DNA of 64,000 bases from Mortierella hygrophila (Eukaryota; Mortierellomycota; Mortierellomycetes; Mortierellales; Mortierellaceae). Below, in pieces: positions 1 through 12,331 of the stretch. The DNA lies in assembly GCA_015680625.1 (NCBI GenBank), contig JAAAXW010000033.1:168670-232669 (forward strand), in the 5' to 3' direction. The notes below the pieces were generated by a model that ran no database searches, had not been told where the DNA came from, and worked only from the letters and a program-made list of their open reading frames with translations. The position numbers and the translations under genes are program-made. Each line of letters opens with the position of its first letter. The first letter of the stretch is position 1.

Positions 1-3000
1 CTTCATAATAAAAAAGGGTATGAACCTACGCCACTTTGTGCTTCGTAATCCCCCTTTACTTGTGTTTCCCGTCTGTCACTCCTCCACCCATGTGCCACTG
101 ACGATGTACGGTACTTACCAAAAGCAAAATCAAAAAAAATTAAAATAAAAGACCGACGAAAACGAAAAGAAGAGCGTAGAAAGGATATAGGGGAATGAAC
201 AAAGAAAGATGGCGAATGGTACAAAGCGAGATGGGGAAGTGCGAGAGGAAAAGAGAAGAAAGGGGGGTGGTGCGGGAAGTGCGAACAGAGAGGGCGAGAA
301 CAAGAGGAAGGACAAATAAAAGTTTGCAATAGTAAAAAGGGAGCCACTGGCTCGATGTGGACATGCATAACTCCGTTGTTCACATCCTAATCTCCTCATC
401 TGTTTCTCCACTCTTCCTTCTCTCACTGTTCGTTTTCCTCTCTTTCTTTTTTGCTCTTTTTTAGGTCTCGCTCGTTCTCTTCTATCGCACAACTGCGTAT
501 GAGCGAATGTATGTAACAGTGTTCATACCACGGCATTGTGCATAGAACCGATCGGTCTTCCTTCTTTGTCCTCTACAAGGGAAAAAAAGAGAGCCAGAGA
601 CCATTTGCATGTCTCCTACTCCACTCACCTCCTGACCTGATCCATTTTCCTTGCCCTTGTGTCTTCTTTTGCTTTCTCTCTCGCCTTCTCACCCTCCTTC
701 CTTCTCCCACCATCATTGCAGTACTGAACGCTATTCAACAATCGAGGGTCTGCTGGTTATTTATTTATTCTATTCTCGTCTGACCAAGCCCTGTCTTATA
801 GCCATAGTGATGAGAATGAGAGACAGAAATACAGCCAGGCTTAATAATACCGTGTGCCAGAACTGAGGGTCGGGAAGGCCGACCCAACACATGTTCGCCT
901 TTTCTTATTCCGTACGCGCTTTGCGCATGGCATTGGGCATTGGGAGGTCATCTTACCATTTATCATTGGCAAACTTTTTTTCTTGACATGACTTTCCCCT
1001 TTTGTTTCCCTTGTCCTCTTCCTACTGCTCGACTTGTACATTGATAGTTTTCTTCATCCAAAAGGCCGACCATTGCAAGAAAAAAAATGACTAGTCCGTC
1101 CCCTCATTTCTCTCCGCTCCCCTCTCTTTCTGTCACCCTTTCTCTCCACGACCGTGTCGTTACTTATCCATGGATATATGCAAAACCATAACCTTGCTTT
1201 GTCGTCCTTATTTTCCTCCCACTCCACCAATTTTTTACCAGCTGGCGGGATCTAATCTTTTGGTAGCATTGCATTTCTGCCAATCACCTTCAAACGGCAA
1301 ATGCAATCCTCTCCTTTTTCTCCACCCTCTCCTTATAAAAAAATCCCTCCCGCGGCGTAGGTGTGGTATTCCGATATATGCATTGCATCCATCGCTTTTA
1401 AGGATTTCTTTTTTCTTTTTACAACAACAGCAAGTCGCAGTCCGAGCAATTAGATCACGACACCATTCGGTGTGGAGTGTGAGCGAGCGTCGGCGTCCCC
1501 TTTTTGTCCGTTACCGCATCCCCTCTTTTCATCGATAGCTTTACATAACGGTCCTTCCTTCCTTCTTCTTTTCTCTTCCCAGATTGTGGTCCATGATGAT
1601 GTAGGACTGTCCGTCGCACATGTGAAGGCTCGAATGCAATTATGGGTCTACAAGGGTAGACCGACGGAAGGGCCTCTTTCCTCCCTATCGTGTCGCAAGT
1701 CATTCCTTCAGGAACAATAAGAATAAAAAGTGTGCATGATTTTAGCGAATGCTTTGGCTTAGGTCAGACGCAATGACCATTGCTTTCTCCACTAGTGCCC
1801 TTTTCCTTTGTTGTGTATCCCACACTCACACATGTGTGTTGCCTGTGGGAAAGGAAGCGGAGGCCGGAGGGTGAAACAAATGCGAGTGGCTTATTCCGAA
1901 CGATGGCGCGTTTCTGGCTTCTGTTTTAAGGCTCCTAGGTGACCGGATGCTTTTTTCACTTCCTCTATCATAAAACATCCAACCATACGCCCACGCTGTC
2001 TTTTATACATTCGTAGAAATCAAAACAACTTCGTCGATAAGCGTGTTTGTGCATATATGGGTAAGGGAATGTGAGTAGTAAAAAGAAGTGAGAAGGAGGG
2101 CTCAGAATGGCAACAGAAGAAAAATGGTTGGATTACGAGAGAGACTTGTTTTTAGAACCATGCTTCGGGGACACTAGGGGTGAGGTAAAAGGGGGGATCG
2201 AAGGTAGGGGAGAAAATGGATGCTCTCAACATGCTTGCTCTGGCTGGCTATCGATTGCATTATTTTTACTCTCCGAGCCCAATGCTCACTCTCACCACTA
2301 CTTCTCTCTCGCTGCTGCATATCATGCATTCATTTATTCCATCGCCTATTATTTTTCTTGTGCTCTCTCACTTCAGTTCACACACATACAAAGTGAAAAA
2401 TGATGACCATCGTCGATGAGACAGGCAAGGAAAATTGGCGGGTAGGCATAGAGGCAGACTGAGAGCCAAACGATTGTTAAAATGTGTGTGTGTGAGAGAG
2501 AGAGAGAGAGCGGATCGTTTCTGATCAATTTGACAACTCCGTTGTCCATGTACCTTCTAGGCTTGTCAAATATCCGCACCAGCGCCCTCCACGTCTTCCC
2601 ATGGAGCCACCTTAAACGGTTCCAGACCTCCGATCTAGTGGGACGAAAATGATCATTGGGATAAAAAAATAAAAATACATAATTGCATTAGTTTTGATCC
2701 TGCAAGGCGATCTACTACCACACTTCTTCCGCCATACGCTCCAGATATTGTTTGCTGTGTGTGGCTCATATTGTTTCTCATTCATTTTTCTTTACGCCCA
2801 TCCACAGGTTCAGTATAAGCGCCAACTATCTCCATGGAAAGGGAGATAGAGGCGAGGATTGGGCGACAGAAGAGAAGGTGTTGTTGTCGAACTCAAATTG
2901 TATGTATGCATCAATTATCGAATCATTCTTGCAATGTCTCATTTTGTGTATGGATGGATGGTGAGTTAGATATCGTATGCTTTTTATAAAATCCAGCGAG

Positions 3001-4600
3001 TTAGAAACGAGGTCGGTGAATGGTCGATAGACAAATGCACAAGTGGACATGGACATAGGAGGAGAAGGAGGTGTCGATTCTAAACGAGCAGAAAACGAGG
3101 AAAGTTACTTAGGGGTAATGGTGGTTGGGTGTGTGTGTGGATTGGGGTGGACCAAAATAGACAGGAGGTGAGCGAAATGCATGTTGGATAAACACGTTAG
3201 CTTAGAAGCAACATTATGGTTCTTTACGGATCTCTCAAGAGGCACTAGAACATATCTTTTTATCTTAGCCTCCAGTCAATGCGCACTACTATTACAAATT
3301 TACCATTGTGGAGCAACATCTTTTTGCCCACATTTTTTATTCTTTTTGAAAACGTACGACTGTGCTAGAGTCTACGTCTATTCTCTCTCACTGGAAAGGC
3401 ACCTCCTTCCCCTCCCTTTCATGCATTCTCGCTGGAGCAAGGTGCATTGTTGCATATGTAACAATGACTTCCGGACAATTGTGAGGATGTATGGAGGAAA
3501 ATTCTGTTGTGTTCAAGAATTTGGCGATCTTTGTATAAAAATAGGTCCATGGTCCAAGTCTCCTTCGGTGAGTTTAGGCGGATGGCTTTCATTAGTATCT
3601 TCGTGGTTTTGTCCGTACTCGTTCCTCAGACCTTGTTTGCGCTTACTTGGTGAGAACATGCACATCCGTGTGTGTGGGTACAAAGTGACCCCAATTCTCC
3701 GAAGGAATTGAAGGGTATTTTTTGAACGACATTTGTATGTCAAGTCTTTCTTTTTATGACGGTAATGCTGATGGATGGAGAAGGATGTGCCAAAAGTGAG
3801 ACTCCATTTGTATTACTGCCACTCTTATCACCGCCTCCCTTTACTTGTCTTGATGAAAACGAGGCAATCAACCGTATGTCGATCGCTCTTGCTGCTGCTG
3901 ATGGAACAAGAGTAAAGAGAGTGAAGTGTAACGGTCTGATATCAGTTTCTACTGCACAACTGTACAACGGTGCAATCAGCAAGTCCAATCAAACACAAAG
4001 ACAATTAAAGTTCAGTCGGTGCCTGAGGACGGAGCGATAAAAAACGAGGGCTGCATTCATTCACTCTCTGCTTACCTGTCTGTCTTCTCTTTCTCCTTAC
4101 TTTCTCTTCTTCTTTTTATTATCTTTCCTCTTCACTTTTCTTTCCTTTCTCTTCTTTTCTTCTTCTTCATCTCCATATTCCCCTCATTCCTCTTCATTCC
4201 TCTTCCTCGCCGTCCTCATCACCCATTCCTTTCTTCACAGACTCATCTCCCTCTCTTCCCCCACAACTACGGTCTTTTCTTCGTTTTACCTTTTTTCTCT
4301 TTTTCGCCCTAGCTCCGCCTTTCTTGAGCTCTTCTCTTTCTCGCTCTTTTTCTCTTTTTCGCTCTAGCTCCACCTTTCTTCTTAAGCACTTCTCAATCCA
4401 AGTCGACTTCACCCTCATTTAACGACCCTCGGCACCCCCTTTACTTCTTCCTGCCCAGTTTACCTTCCTGCAACCACCGTTCCTTTTCATTTTTGAACGT
4501 TGCAAGACTCTTCCCGCCAATTTTCCCTCCTCGCCTCCTCGCCTTTTCATTACCTTCCAAAGGAAAAAAAGGAGGTTCAAACCATTCCTTTCCTGTCGAT
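1..4600. other. No supported gene; AT-rich and pyrimidine-rich intergenic DNA
   Basis: Open frames here are short, overlap on both strands and have skewed, non-protein-like composition. The longest, on the plus strand at 3181-3711, begins with ATG but shows no domain, no consistent codon use and no splice context. A strongly pyrimidine-rich stretch lies at about 4060-4400 on the plus strand. A short GA repeat occurs near 2493-2510. I see no RNA gene. Confidence 0.6.
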
Positions 4601-4859
4601 TATTGATTTCCCTTTTCGCTTGCTGTAGTAGCCTTCATCGGTCCTCCCTCCCTCCTCTCAACTTTTGCTCAACTCAACTCCTCCTTCCTTGTTGTTTCTG
4701 TGGCATATTCCCTTGCGTCAACTTTTTTCCTTCGTCCCAATTCCACTCCTGAGACACGTTGGATTTTTTTATTCTTCCAAGGAAAAAGAAAACTGCTCTC
4801 GTCTCTTAATATATATACCACACGGACAAAATCTCCTTTTCTCTTCCTTCTATCCACAC

Positions 4860-4860
<1 letters not shown>

Positions 4861-4907
<47 letters not shown>
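4861..4907 (+). repeat. (CAA)15 microsatellite in the leader of the downstream gene
   Basis: About fifteen uninterrupted CAA units end 16 bases before the ATG at 4923, so they would be transcribed in the 5' untranslated leader. CA-rich unstructured leaders are common in fungi; the repeat itself is probably length-polymorphic. Confidence 0.9.
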
Positions 4908-4922
4908 CATAGCACAATCGCC

Positions 4923-6181
4923 ATGGGTGGAACTGTCTGGAACGAGTGGGCACGCTTGATGTGCTTGACTGCATCATTTGGTAAGTCGTAGTTCTTTTTT
5001 TATTCGTTTCTCTCGTTCTCCAAAAGACAGTTGATCGAACCAACAACAACAGCGGCAACGAAACAACCACCGCAAGAAAAAGAGTGAACCAATGAGGGCA
5101 TCGGATTATTTTCATGTCCAAAGTTTTTTCTGTCTTCATTTTTGCTCACTCGTTATTTATTTTCCTTTTCGTAAATGAAAATAGTTGTCTTTGTGGGAGG
5201 CGCCATGGGAGTCTTCCAGCCTTTTCCTGCATTCTCCGTCTTGGGGTATGTCCTCTTCTTCGTTTAATTGACTCAAGGATAAACTGCACGCACACACAGC
5301 ATACGGAAGAACAACAACCATACACTGCAAAGGATACTTTTCTTTTCATATTGAAACAGACAAAGGAATGCAAGCCAATCCCAAAGAGGCATAGACAGGT
5401 CATGAGGGAGAGAGGAAGGACGATATGACAATTAAGGACAGGGGAAGGCGGAGGGTGGGGAGGGGCTAGATCGTCCTCGTCGAGCGGATAAATCGATATC
5501 TTCCTTCGCCAATCTCATGCTTGTCTCTCTCACTCACTCACTCTCTCGTCCAACGCCAAGCGCTAATTCCACACGAGGACAGAGACCATCATCAAACCCT
5601 CCGAGGGGGTGTACAAAGGAACAACATTTCTTCATCACGGAATATTTCTTACGGCTCACTACACGCTTGTCCGATGGTTACACATATGACAAACAAGATT
5701 CATTACAAAGCCAACCATCTCATCTCACACATATACCCTCTTTTTTGAACCTGTAATAGAAACTTGGAAGGACTCTACGCTTTGCCAGTACCGGTGCTTC
5801 CTGTCATCTTAACGTAAGGAGAACAACAACGCCAAGCTCTACCGTCACAACGCCCCCTATTCATTTTCAGGAAGAAACAAAGAGGAAAGCTAACAAGAGC
5901 CTCTCATCATCTATTTCTCCTTCTCTTCCAACAGTGTGCTAGGAATAGTCGTCTGGGTGATGGAATACCCGCTCATCTTGACAGAGTACTTCAACGGCCC
6001 ACGGTCATACATTCCAAAAGTCGCCTTCTACATCCCCGTCGCCGTCATTTCAATGCTAGAGGCCCACACAATCAACGGAGGTGTCTATCTTTCCATTGGA
6101 ACCATCGCTTATATGATGGCTGTCCGCGCCGATTTCTTGAAAGAAGCTTCGTCCTCTGGATCCTTCGGTCGTCTTCCATAA
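4923..6181 (+). CDS. Small four-helix membrane protein, DUF7727-like
   Basis: Three exons, 4923-4980, 5185-5245 and 5935-6181, join in frame through GTAAGT/ATAG and GTATGT/ACAG introns to give 121 residues. The N-terminus (MGGTVWNEWARLM) matches my recollection of the short fungal DUF7727 family, which starts with a G-x-x-W-x-E-W-x-R motif. Hydrophobic segments follow: a first helix around residues 10-28, a second around 35-50, then two near 65-85 and 92-110. No catalytic motif is visible, and the biochemical role of the family is unknown to me. The second intron (689 bases) is long for this window. The ATG follows a CAA-repeat leader with a good context (GCCATGG). An AATAAA lies at 6541. The family assignment comes from memory of the N-terminal motif; the gene model is firmer than the name. 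Confidence 0.82.
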
Positions 6182-6540
6182 TGAATGATGTCCTGACCGC
6201 TATGGAAATGCTAGCACCTTGCATCATCACCACCACCACCATTGAGAACGTCTTTGGTGGTATGAGAACGAAGAAATACACCCAGAACTAGGAACTCTCT
6301 TGTCTCGACTCAACCGCACATCACAACCATCCCGACCCACTTCACCAACTACCAATCCTACATCATATTACCGCACACGTTAGATCGCGTTAGAAAAAAT
6401 AGGGAGGTGTCTACCTACCTACCCACCACCACCGCCCATCATCATATCCCCAATCTCTACCCTTGTACCATAGCCTACTCTCATCTCTTCCCCTGTCTCC
6501 CGTAGTCGTTCATTTTCGTTGTTCTTTTCACCAAGGACAA

Positions 6541-6546
6541 AATAAA
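6541..6546 (+). terminator. AATAAA polyadenylation signal
   Basis: A perfect AATAAA lies 360 bases after the stop codon at 6181, the first such hexamer downstream on this strand that I found. Confidence 0.4.
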
Positions 6547-6700
6547 CGGCACCTCAAAACTCATAGCATCAGACAAATGTTCTCTCTACGATCAATTTAC
6601 GTTTTTAATAGGAAGATTGACAAGATGCTGGCTGGAGATGGATGGGGATGAAGACTAGATTGTTCCAGTAGATGAGAAGAGTGTACATGTGGAGGTGGCA

Positions 6701-7597
6701 TTAGCACTTGTTGGGACCCCTGTAGCAGACATACCACTCGCCTCGGAGACACTTCGTATCGGTATCGTAAGGGCAAGGACACTGGACCGGTCGATCGACA
6801 CAAACTTGTGTCTCTTCACAGTAATACCCCTTGCATGCCGAGGCTAGATATAGAATCAGAAAGGTACGGTAAAACCAATTAATTACACGCTCATTATTTC
6901 TGGGATGTACGACTATGCATCTAAGGCCGATCAATTGACTTTGAGCATTGAATGGCTATGGTATTTGGGCGTGTCATTCAGTATTACCATCGTTGAAGGA
7001 GGATTCCTCTGAATCGTCCTCTGAATCAGCCTGCTCCTGGGCAGATCCGCCTCCAAAAAAGTCATCAAACGGTGACGAATGCTGCTCCCTCCTCTGCTGT
7101 TGCCTCTCTTGACGATTCTGTTGTGCTTCAGCCTGTGCCTTGGCGGCCTGGTGGCGCGAGAACATGGGTGCCGAGGATGGGATGGCGTCTGACATGGGAG
7201 TCCCGAACCCCTTCTTCCCTTGACCGCCGTACCGTGCTTGTCTTGAGGTCGACGAAGGGGAATGGGAAGAAGAGTGTGATGAGGTGTGGTGATGAGTGTT
7301 TGTTGTCGACCTGAAGAGGTCGAATAGAGAGAATGAAGGCATTACGACGTGGGCTAAGGAGAGGGCGAGGATGATGAAGATGAAGGAGACGATGACGCGT
7401 GTTCCAAGTCCGTTGGAGGGTGGAGATACTGTGGAAGGAGGTTCTTTGGACGTGGAGCGGACTCTTGTGCCGGTGGTTTTGGCTGTTGGTGGAAGAGGAG
7501 AAGGCGGGGAAGAGACGCGCGACTCTGCAGGTGAAGAAGGGGAGGAAGTGGAAGACATAGTTGCGGATGGCGGAGGGGATCTCTTTGGTGATGACAT
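6701..7597 (-). CDS. LCL2: LCL2-like cysteine-rich protein with membrane anchor
   Basis: Two exons, 7597-6988 and 6843-6701, join through a GTAATA/CTAG intron (144 bases) to give 250 residues. The last 47 residues are a compact cysteine-rich module with the pattern C-x4-C ... CVDRPVQCPCPY ... C ... C, which fits the fungal long-chronological-lifespan protein 2 family (yeast Lcl2, linked genetically to lifespan and ER-associated degradation). Family members are usually about 120 residues with a cleaved signal peptide. Here a Ser/Pro-rich stretch (residues 1-65) precedes a hydrophobic helix (about 67-87), so the protein looks like a type II anchor or has an unusually long n-region. A Gln/Arg-rich linker and an acidic stretch (EDDSEE) precede the cysteine module. 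The ATG at 7597 is the first in frame. An ATTAAA signal lies near 6605. Confidence 0.72.
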
Positions 7598-8624
7598 GGT
7601 TGGCTTCTGAGTAATGTGTGTGTGAACGAAGAAAGGTTGCAGGACGACCAAGTGGCCAAAGCATGGGAACAAAATCAGGGACTATAGTCTTAAGGGTGGC
7701 AGACATAAGCCTATTGACTATTTTTGGTGGCGCAAAATGAGTTGCAATCAGGTCATCTTATACCTAAAGTCGACACAAGGAGCGGTGTTTTACTTGGGGG
7801 GCAGACAGTAGGTGGGGGAAAAACAGGAGTAAAGGGCACAAGTCGGAATTGGAGGACACTTAGCTGAAGATTGCTCTTGTGTGGTGGCGGTTGTTTCACT
7901 GATGGAGCAGAAGGTGCGGTGCCGGTGCCGATGCGGGTTTAAGTGCAGTTCCTTGTACAGGTCCAGGACCCGGAGCAGGTACCGGTGCAAGTCGTGGTGG
8001 TGGCGGCGATTTTCCAACCTGCTATTCTGGTGCTGGGCCCTTGGGAGCAACTCCGAAGGAACGGGGACGAAGTTGTGGTGGGGGATCGCACCTCGGAGGT
8101 TGACCTAATTAGTCGTCCTGTTCGGGCTTTCCCCGTACATCTCTATTGTCGTGAGTCCTAGTGTGGCTCACCAAGGAGGGAAGGAGAGGTAAGGTAAGGG
8201 ATCGGTGGTACCTTAGTCACCAGGCAAGGCGAATAATTAAAGGAAACAAGCTGCGTAGTCCAAGGGCGAGAAAGAGTTAAACAAAAACTTGAGGAACTCA
8301 AAAGGCGTTGCATCAAACCAAAATAGTATGAGGCGGTACAAGTGTACAAAGAAAAAAAGAGGGGAAAAAGGAAGGCACGATGAAGAGGTACGGTTGCTGT
8401 ATCTCCATCGAAGGGTAATGGATGGTCAGTATTAGCAAAGTCGCAACGTTCCAGGGAACGCGTCTTCATCAGTTCAACGCGTCTCAGCCACACAACTCAG
8501 AATATGATGGATAAGCCACCGAGACGGTTGAGGAGTAAGACTCAAACCTTTTCCCACTTTTTCTTTCCCACTCTTTCCTCCCAACCCAACACAACCATCC
8601 CCCAAGAAAGCATTGACGACTCTT
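7598..8624. promoter_or_regulatory. Shared divergent upstream region of LCL2-like gene and ALO
   Basis: About 1.0 kb separates two divergently transcribed starts, so both promoters must lie here. I see no convincing TATA box. A proline/alanine-rich minus-strand frame around 7890-8100 is broken by a TAG and has no start, so I do not call it a gene. Confidence 0.45.
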
Positions 8625-10861
8625 ATGGATCACCAGGAGGACACTGCACCCATGGACGGATCCTTTATCGTCGTCCCCAAGGATACCCCTTCTTCCTCAG
8701 CTACAACGGCAACAGTTTCACAGGAACAACAAAAGCAGGCACACACAACTGTCTCCGCAACCACTGTTACCACTACATCAGCTATTACGACAGCCACCAC
8801 AAAAACAATTGACGGCAAAGTCCATACCAGCAAGACGGAGTCCATTGAGCCAACAGCTACAAAATCCCTACTTCAGAAGGAACTGGAGGCCTTGTCGACA
8901 CCCAACAAGGTCTTCCAGAACTGGGCACAGACATTCCGATGTGTCCCGGAGCAGTATTATACCCCTACGACTGAGGAGGAAATCATAAAGGTAGGGTCAG
9001 GGCGAGCAAATAGACTAATACGATGGTGTGACACCCGCCCCCCTTCATTCCATGCGATCCAAGCGTACGTGTATCTTTCCATTATGACTAATTCGTGCAT
9101 AACATGACTTTTGTATAGATTATTCATCTCGCCAGGATCTCAGGAAAGAACGTCAAGGCTATCGGAACAGGGCACTCACCCTCTGACTTGGCTTGCACAG
9201 ATGGATTCATGATCAACACCGACAAATTGAACAGGTTGATCAGCGTCGACGAAGAGAAGAAGACTATCACCGTCCAGGCTGGGATGAAGTTGCACAAGTT
9301 GCATGATCTGCTGGAGCTCCACGATTTGGCCATGAGCAATCTGGGGTCGATCTCGGACCAGAGCGTTGCGGGTATCATGTCTACAGCCACCCATGGCACC
9401 GGTGCAGAGTATCCCTCTATGTGCGCTTCGGTAAGGACTGGATGGACGGGAGGAATAATCTGCAATTGTAACATGAACAAGTGTCGTTTCCAATTACTCT
9501 CGTTACTCACTACCGTTCATTTGATTGGTTATAACGTTAACTGAACAACTAGGTACTGGAGTTGACATTAATCACGGCGACTGGAGAGACGATCTCGTGC
9601 TCCAAGACAGAAAAAGCGGACATCTTCAATGCAGCAGTATGCTCTTTGGGCGCACTCGGGATTATAACACAAATGACTCTCCAGTGCGAGCGGGCCTTCC
9701 GCCTCGAGAACAAACAGGAGCCCGCGAAGTTAGATGACGTGCTCAACAATCTCGATAGCATCATTCACTCGGCAGAGCATGTCCGTCTCTGGTGGTACCC
9801 TCACACTGACAATGTCGTTGTCTGGCGCGCCAACAGAACCACCAAGGTAAAACATCTTTTGCGGGAAAATAATTCCTGGGTAGCTCAGTTTTCGCTTTCT
9901 ATGTCTGGAGATTGACACAATTATTATTTTCATCCGACATTAGGAAATTTCATTGCCTCCACAAAGCTGGAGGTCATCAAATTGGTTCGCCGTTCATGTT
10001 TATGAAGGACTCTTGTACGTTTGCCGGTTCATCCCCCGACTAATCCCCGCTCTCTCCCGGTTCATGTTCTGGGCTACCCAGTCTAAGCCCATCGAGCGTG
10101 TGGACCACAGCGTCAAGGTCTTCAACTTTGACTGTCTTTTCTCTCAGTATGTCAACGAGTGGTCGATCCCTTGGTCGCGGACAGCAGAGGCATTAAGAGC
10201 GCTGGACCATTTTATTGAGAGCGGGAGTGTCAGGGACAACAAAGAACAGGACAAGCCAGCAACAACAACAAAGGCGAATAAGGACGTACCACTGAAAGTT
10301 CACTTTCCGATTGAGATCCGTTTTGTCAAGAAGGATGACGTCTGGCTCAGTCCTGCCTATGGAGTTGACTCTTGCTATATCGGCATCATCATGTACAGGT
10401 AAGAATACACAACACGGTATTTGCGGGACGAATTCCTCCTCCCCTCTTTGACTACCACATACCATATACCAAATACCATATCCCACATCCCGCAAAGGAC
10501 AGACACCTCCCCCAATGGAGCTATTACTGCCTTGATCGCGTGAAGGCGGACTGCATACATACACACACCAATATAACACTGACACCCCCTCGTTTTCTTT
10601 CCCCCCCTCCTCGTTCTCCTCCCTCTCAAAAGACCCTATGGGACGGCAGTACCATACAAGCGCTTCTGGGCAGGATACGAAAAGATCATGGCCTCATTGG
10701 ACGGTCGACCTCACTGGGCAAAGGCCCATTCCGTTACGCCCGAGGGTCTTGAAGAGTCGTACCCAAAGATGAAGGAGTTCTCTGCTATCCGACAGCGATT
10801 AGACCCTGAGGGCATGTTCCTTAATGATTACCTTCGTAGACATCTGGTTGTGCCAAAATAG
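8625..10861 (+). CDS. ALO1: D-arabinono-1,4-lactone oxidase
   Basis: This flavoenzyme oxidises D-arabinono-1,4-lactone with O2 to D-erythroascorbate, releasing H2O2; in yeast it sits at the mitochondrial outer membrane. Five exons, 8625-8990, 9119-9430, 9553-9846, 9944-10398 and 10633-10861, give 551 residues. The PCMH FAD-binding domain covers roughly residues 96-280. It contains GTGHSPSD with His141, the position that binds FAD covalently in ALO/gulonolactone oxidases, and the STATHGTG loop. The C-terminal ALO domain ends with PYGTAVPYKRFW, the HWAK motif (503-506) and RLDPEGMFLNDYLR. A hydrophobic stretch (YVCRFIPRLIPALSRFMF) matches the membrane-associated segment of fungal enzymes. Oddly, about 95 Thr/Ser-rich residues precede the conserved core. 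ATG 8625 opens the frame; a second ATG lies 27 bases in. Confidence 0.93.
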
Positions 10862-12331
10862 ATAAATAGATATCCTCGCTCTCTTTTGCCATTTATGTTG
10901 CGTGCATTGATGGACTGAGCCCTTTTTTTTTTGCATTAGCATTTGCAGTTTGTTGACTAGCACAGGATGCAGGTGGAAAGAAAATGCAAAATTAACGAGA
11001 CAAGGACTGAGTCATCTTGTCGATACATGCCCCTTCACCAATTCATCATCATAGCCCGTAGATTGGTTGGACCGGGGACTTTGTGTTTTGTTCCTTTATC
11101 ATGCCATGATGCCAATGTATGGCCCATGAACAAAAATGCCATGAAGCAAGCGGATGTCAACAAACAAATTTAGGAGTGAGAGATAGTCAGCATATCCTTC
11201 ATGCCCTGTCGACTTCTTGCCCCCCACTTTTGCCCCCCAACAATGCGAATGAGTCCACGCATTTTTTTTCTTTTTGTTTTGGAGGAAAAATCCACGTGGC
11301 GACAAAAGGTGTGTTCGCCACACAAAGAAAAAAAAATTGTGAGCAATAGGGGAAGCGGACGCTCAAGCCAGTTCAAGGGAACTGAGAAGAAAGAGAAAGA
11401 GAAGTAGGAAAGAAGAAAAGGTTGGAAAAGGAGACAAAGGAAAGAAAACAAACACAAATACATAGACGTCGGTTTTTACAACACGGCGACACAAAGGAAC
11501 AGCACTTTCCCCGACAAAGGAGATATGCCTTTAATCGCTTGATTGCCTGAATTTTCATACACCACCCCCTTTCCGACTCCTGTCATGCCTGTATGTCTGC
11601 CTGTCTGCCTGTCTCCCATCCATGCATCGTGTCTGCAGCGTGCAGGCTATGTCTGTTCGTCGTCGTCGCTCGTGAATTATGGATGATAAAGGGGTCACGG
11701 CCTTTTTTGATTTTTGTCTTGTGAAAACCCAAAGGGCTACATGTATGAATGAAAGGGCTGGCTTCTTCCCCGGGGTAAGGGTCTTCTTGGTGGAAAGGAG
11801 AGAGAGAGCATGCAAGCTTCATATGTTCTTTCTTGCTTCTTCTTAATTCACACTCACTGTGTGGTTGTGGTTGGGCTGGATTGGGCTGGGCTGGATTGAG
11901 AGTGTGTATGTGAGAGAAAGAAGAGAGAACGAAAGGCAAAGAATGTTGCCTTTCGTTTGGCGACAATGCCACAGGCAAAACAATAGTCAGAGATACAATT
12001 CTCTTAAATACCCCAAGCAACTCTGTTTTCTTCTTTCCCTCATCCAACTCTCACAACTGCATTCCGTCTGTCCTTCTCACTTGCCATCATTCTCATTTCT
12101 CCACTTCATCTGCATCTCTCGCTTTACACCTTACCCACCTTACCTCTTACTGCACCTCACTTTCCTTCTCACCAACGGAAAACATACCTAGCCGCACGCT
12201 ATAACAAAAATAATAATAATAATAACACCACGACCAACAACCCCTGTTCTACCCCTTCAATCCAACTACAACTATTTCGCTCCGACCACAACACCCTCCT
12301 TTTTCTCTCTTACCTTATACATACAACAATA
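10862..12331. other. Intergenic region, no supported gene
   Basis: Purine- and pyrimidine-rich DNA with overlapping short frames only. A CA-rich leader and short AAT repeat just before 12332 suggest the downstream promoter and leader lie in the last 150-200 bases. A GGGCTGGATT direct repeat occurs near 11873-11897. Confidence 0.5.

Noticed and set aside
3181..3711. 176-codon plus-strand open frame
   Set aside because: No domain, erratic composition rich in Cys/Phe/Leu, no splice context and no promoter or leader like those of real genes here.
7881..8110. Proline/alanine-rich minus-strand frame upstream of the LCL2-like gene
   Set aside because: Broken by a TAG, lacks an ATG, and the mirrored strand is equally open; likely a GC-rich simple sequence.
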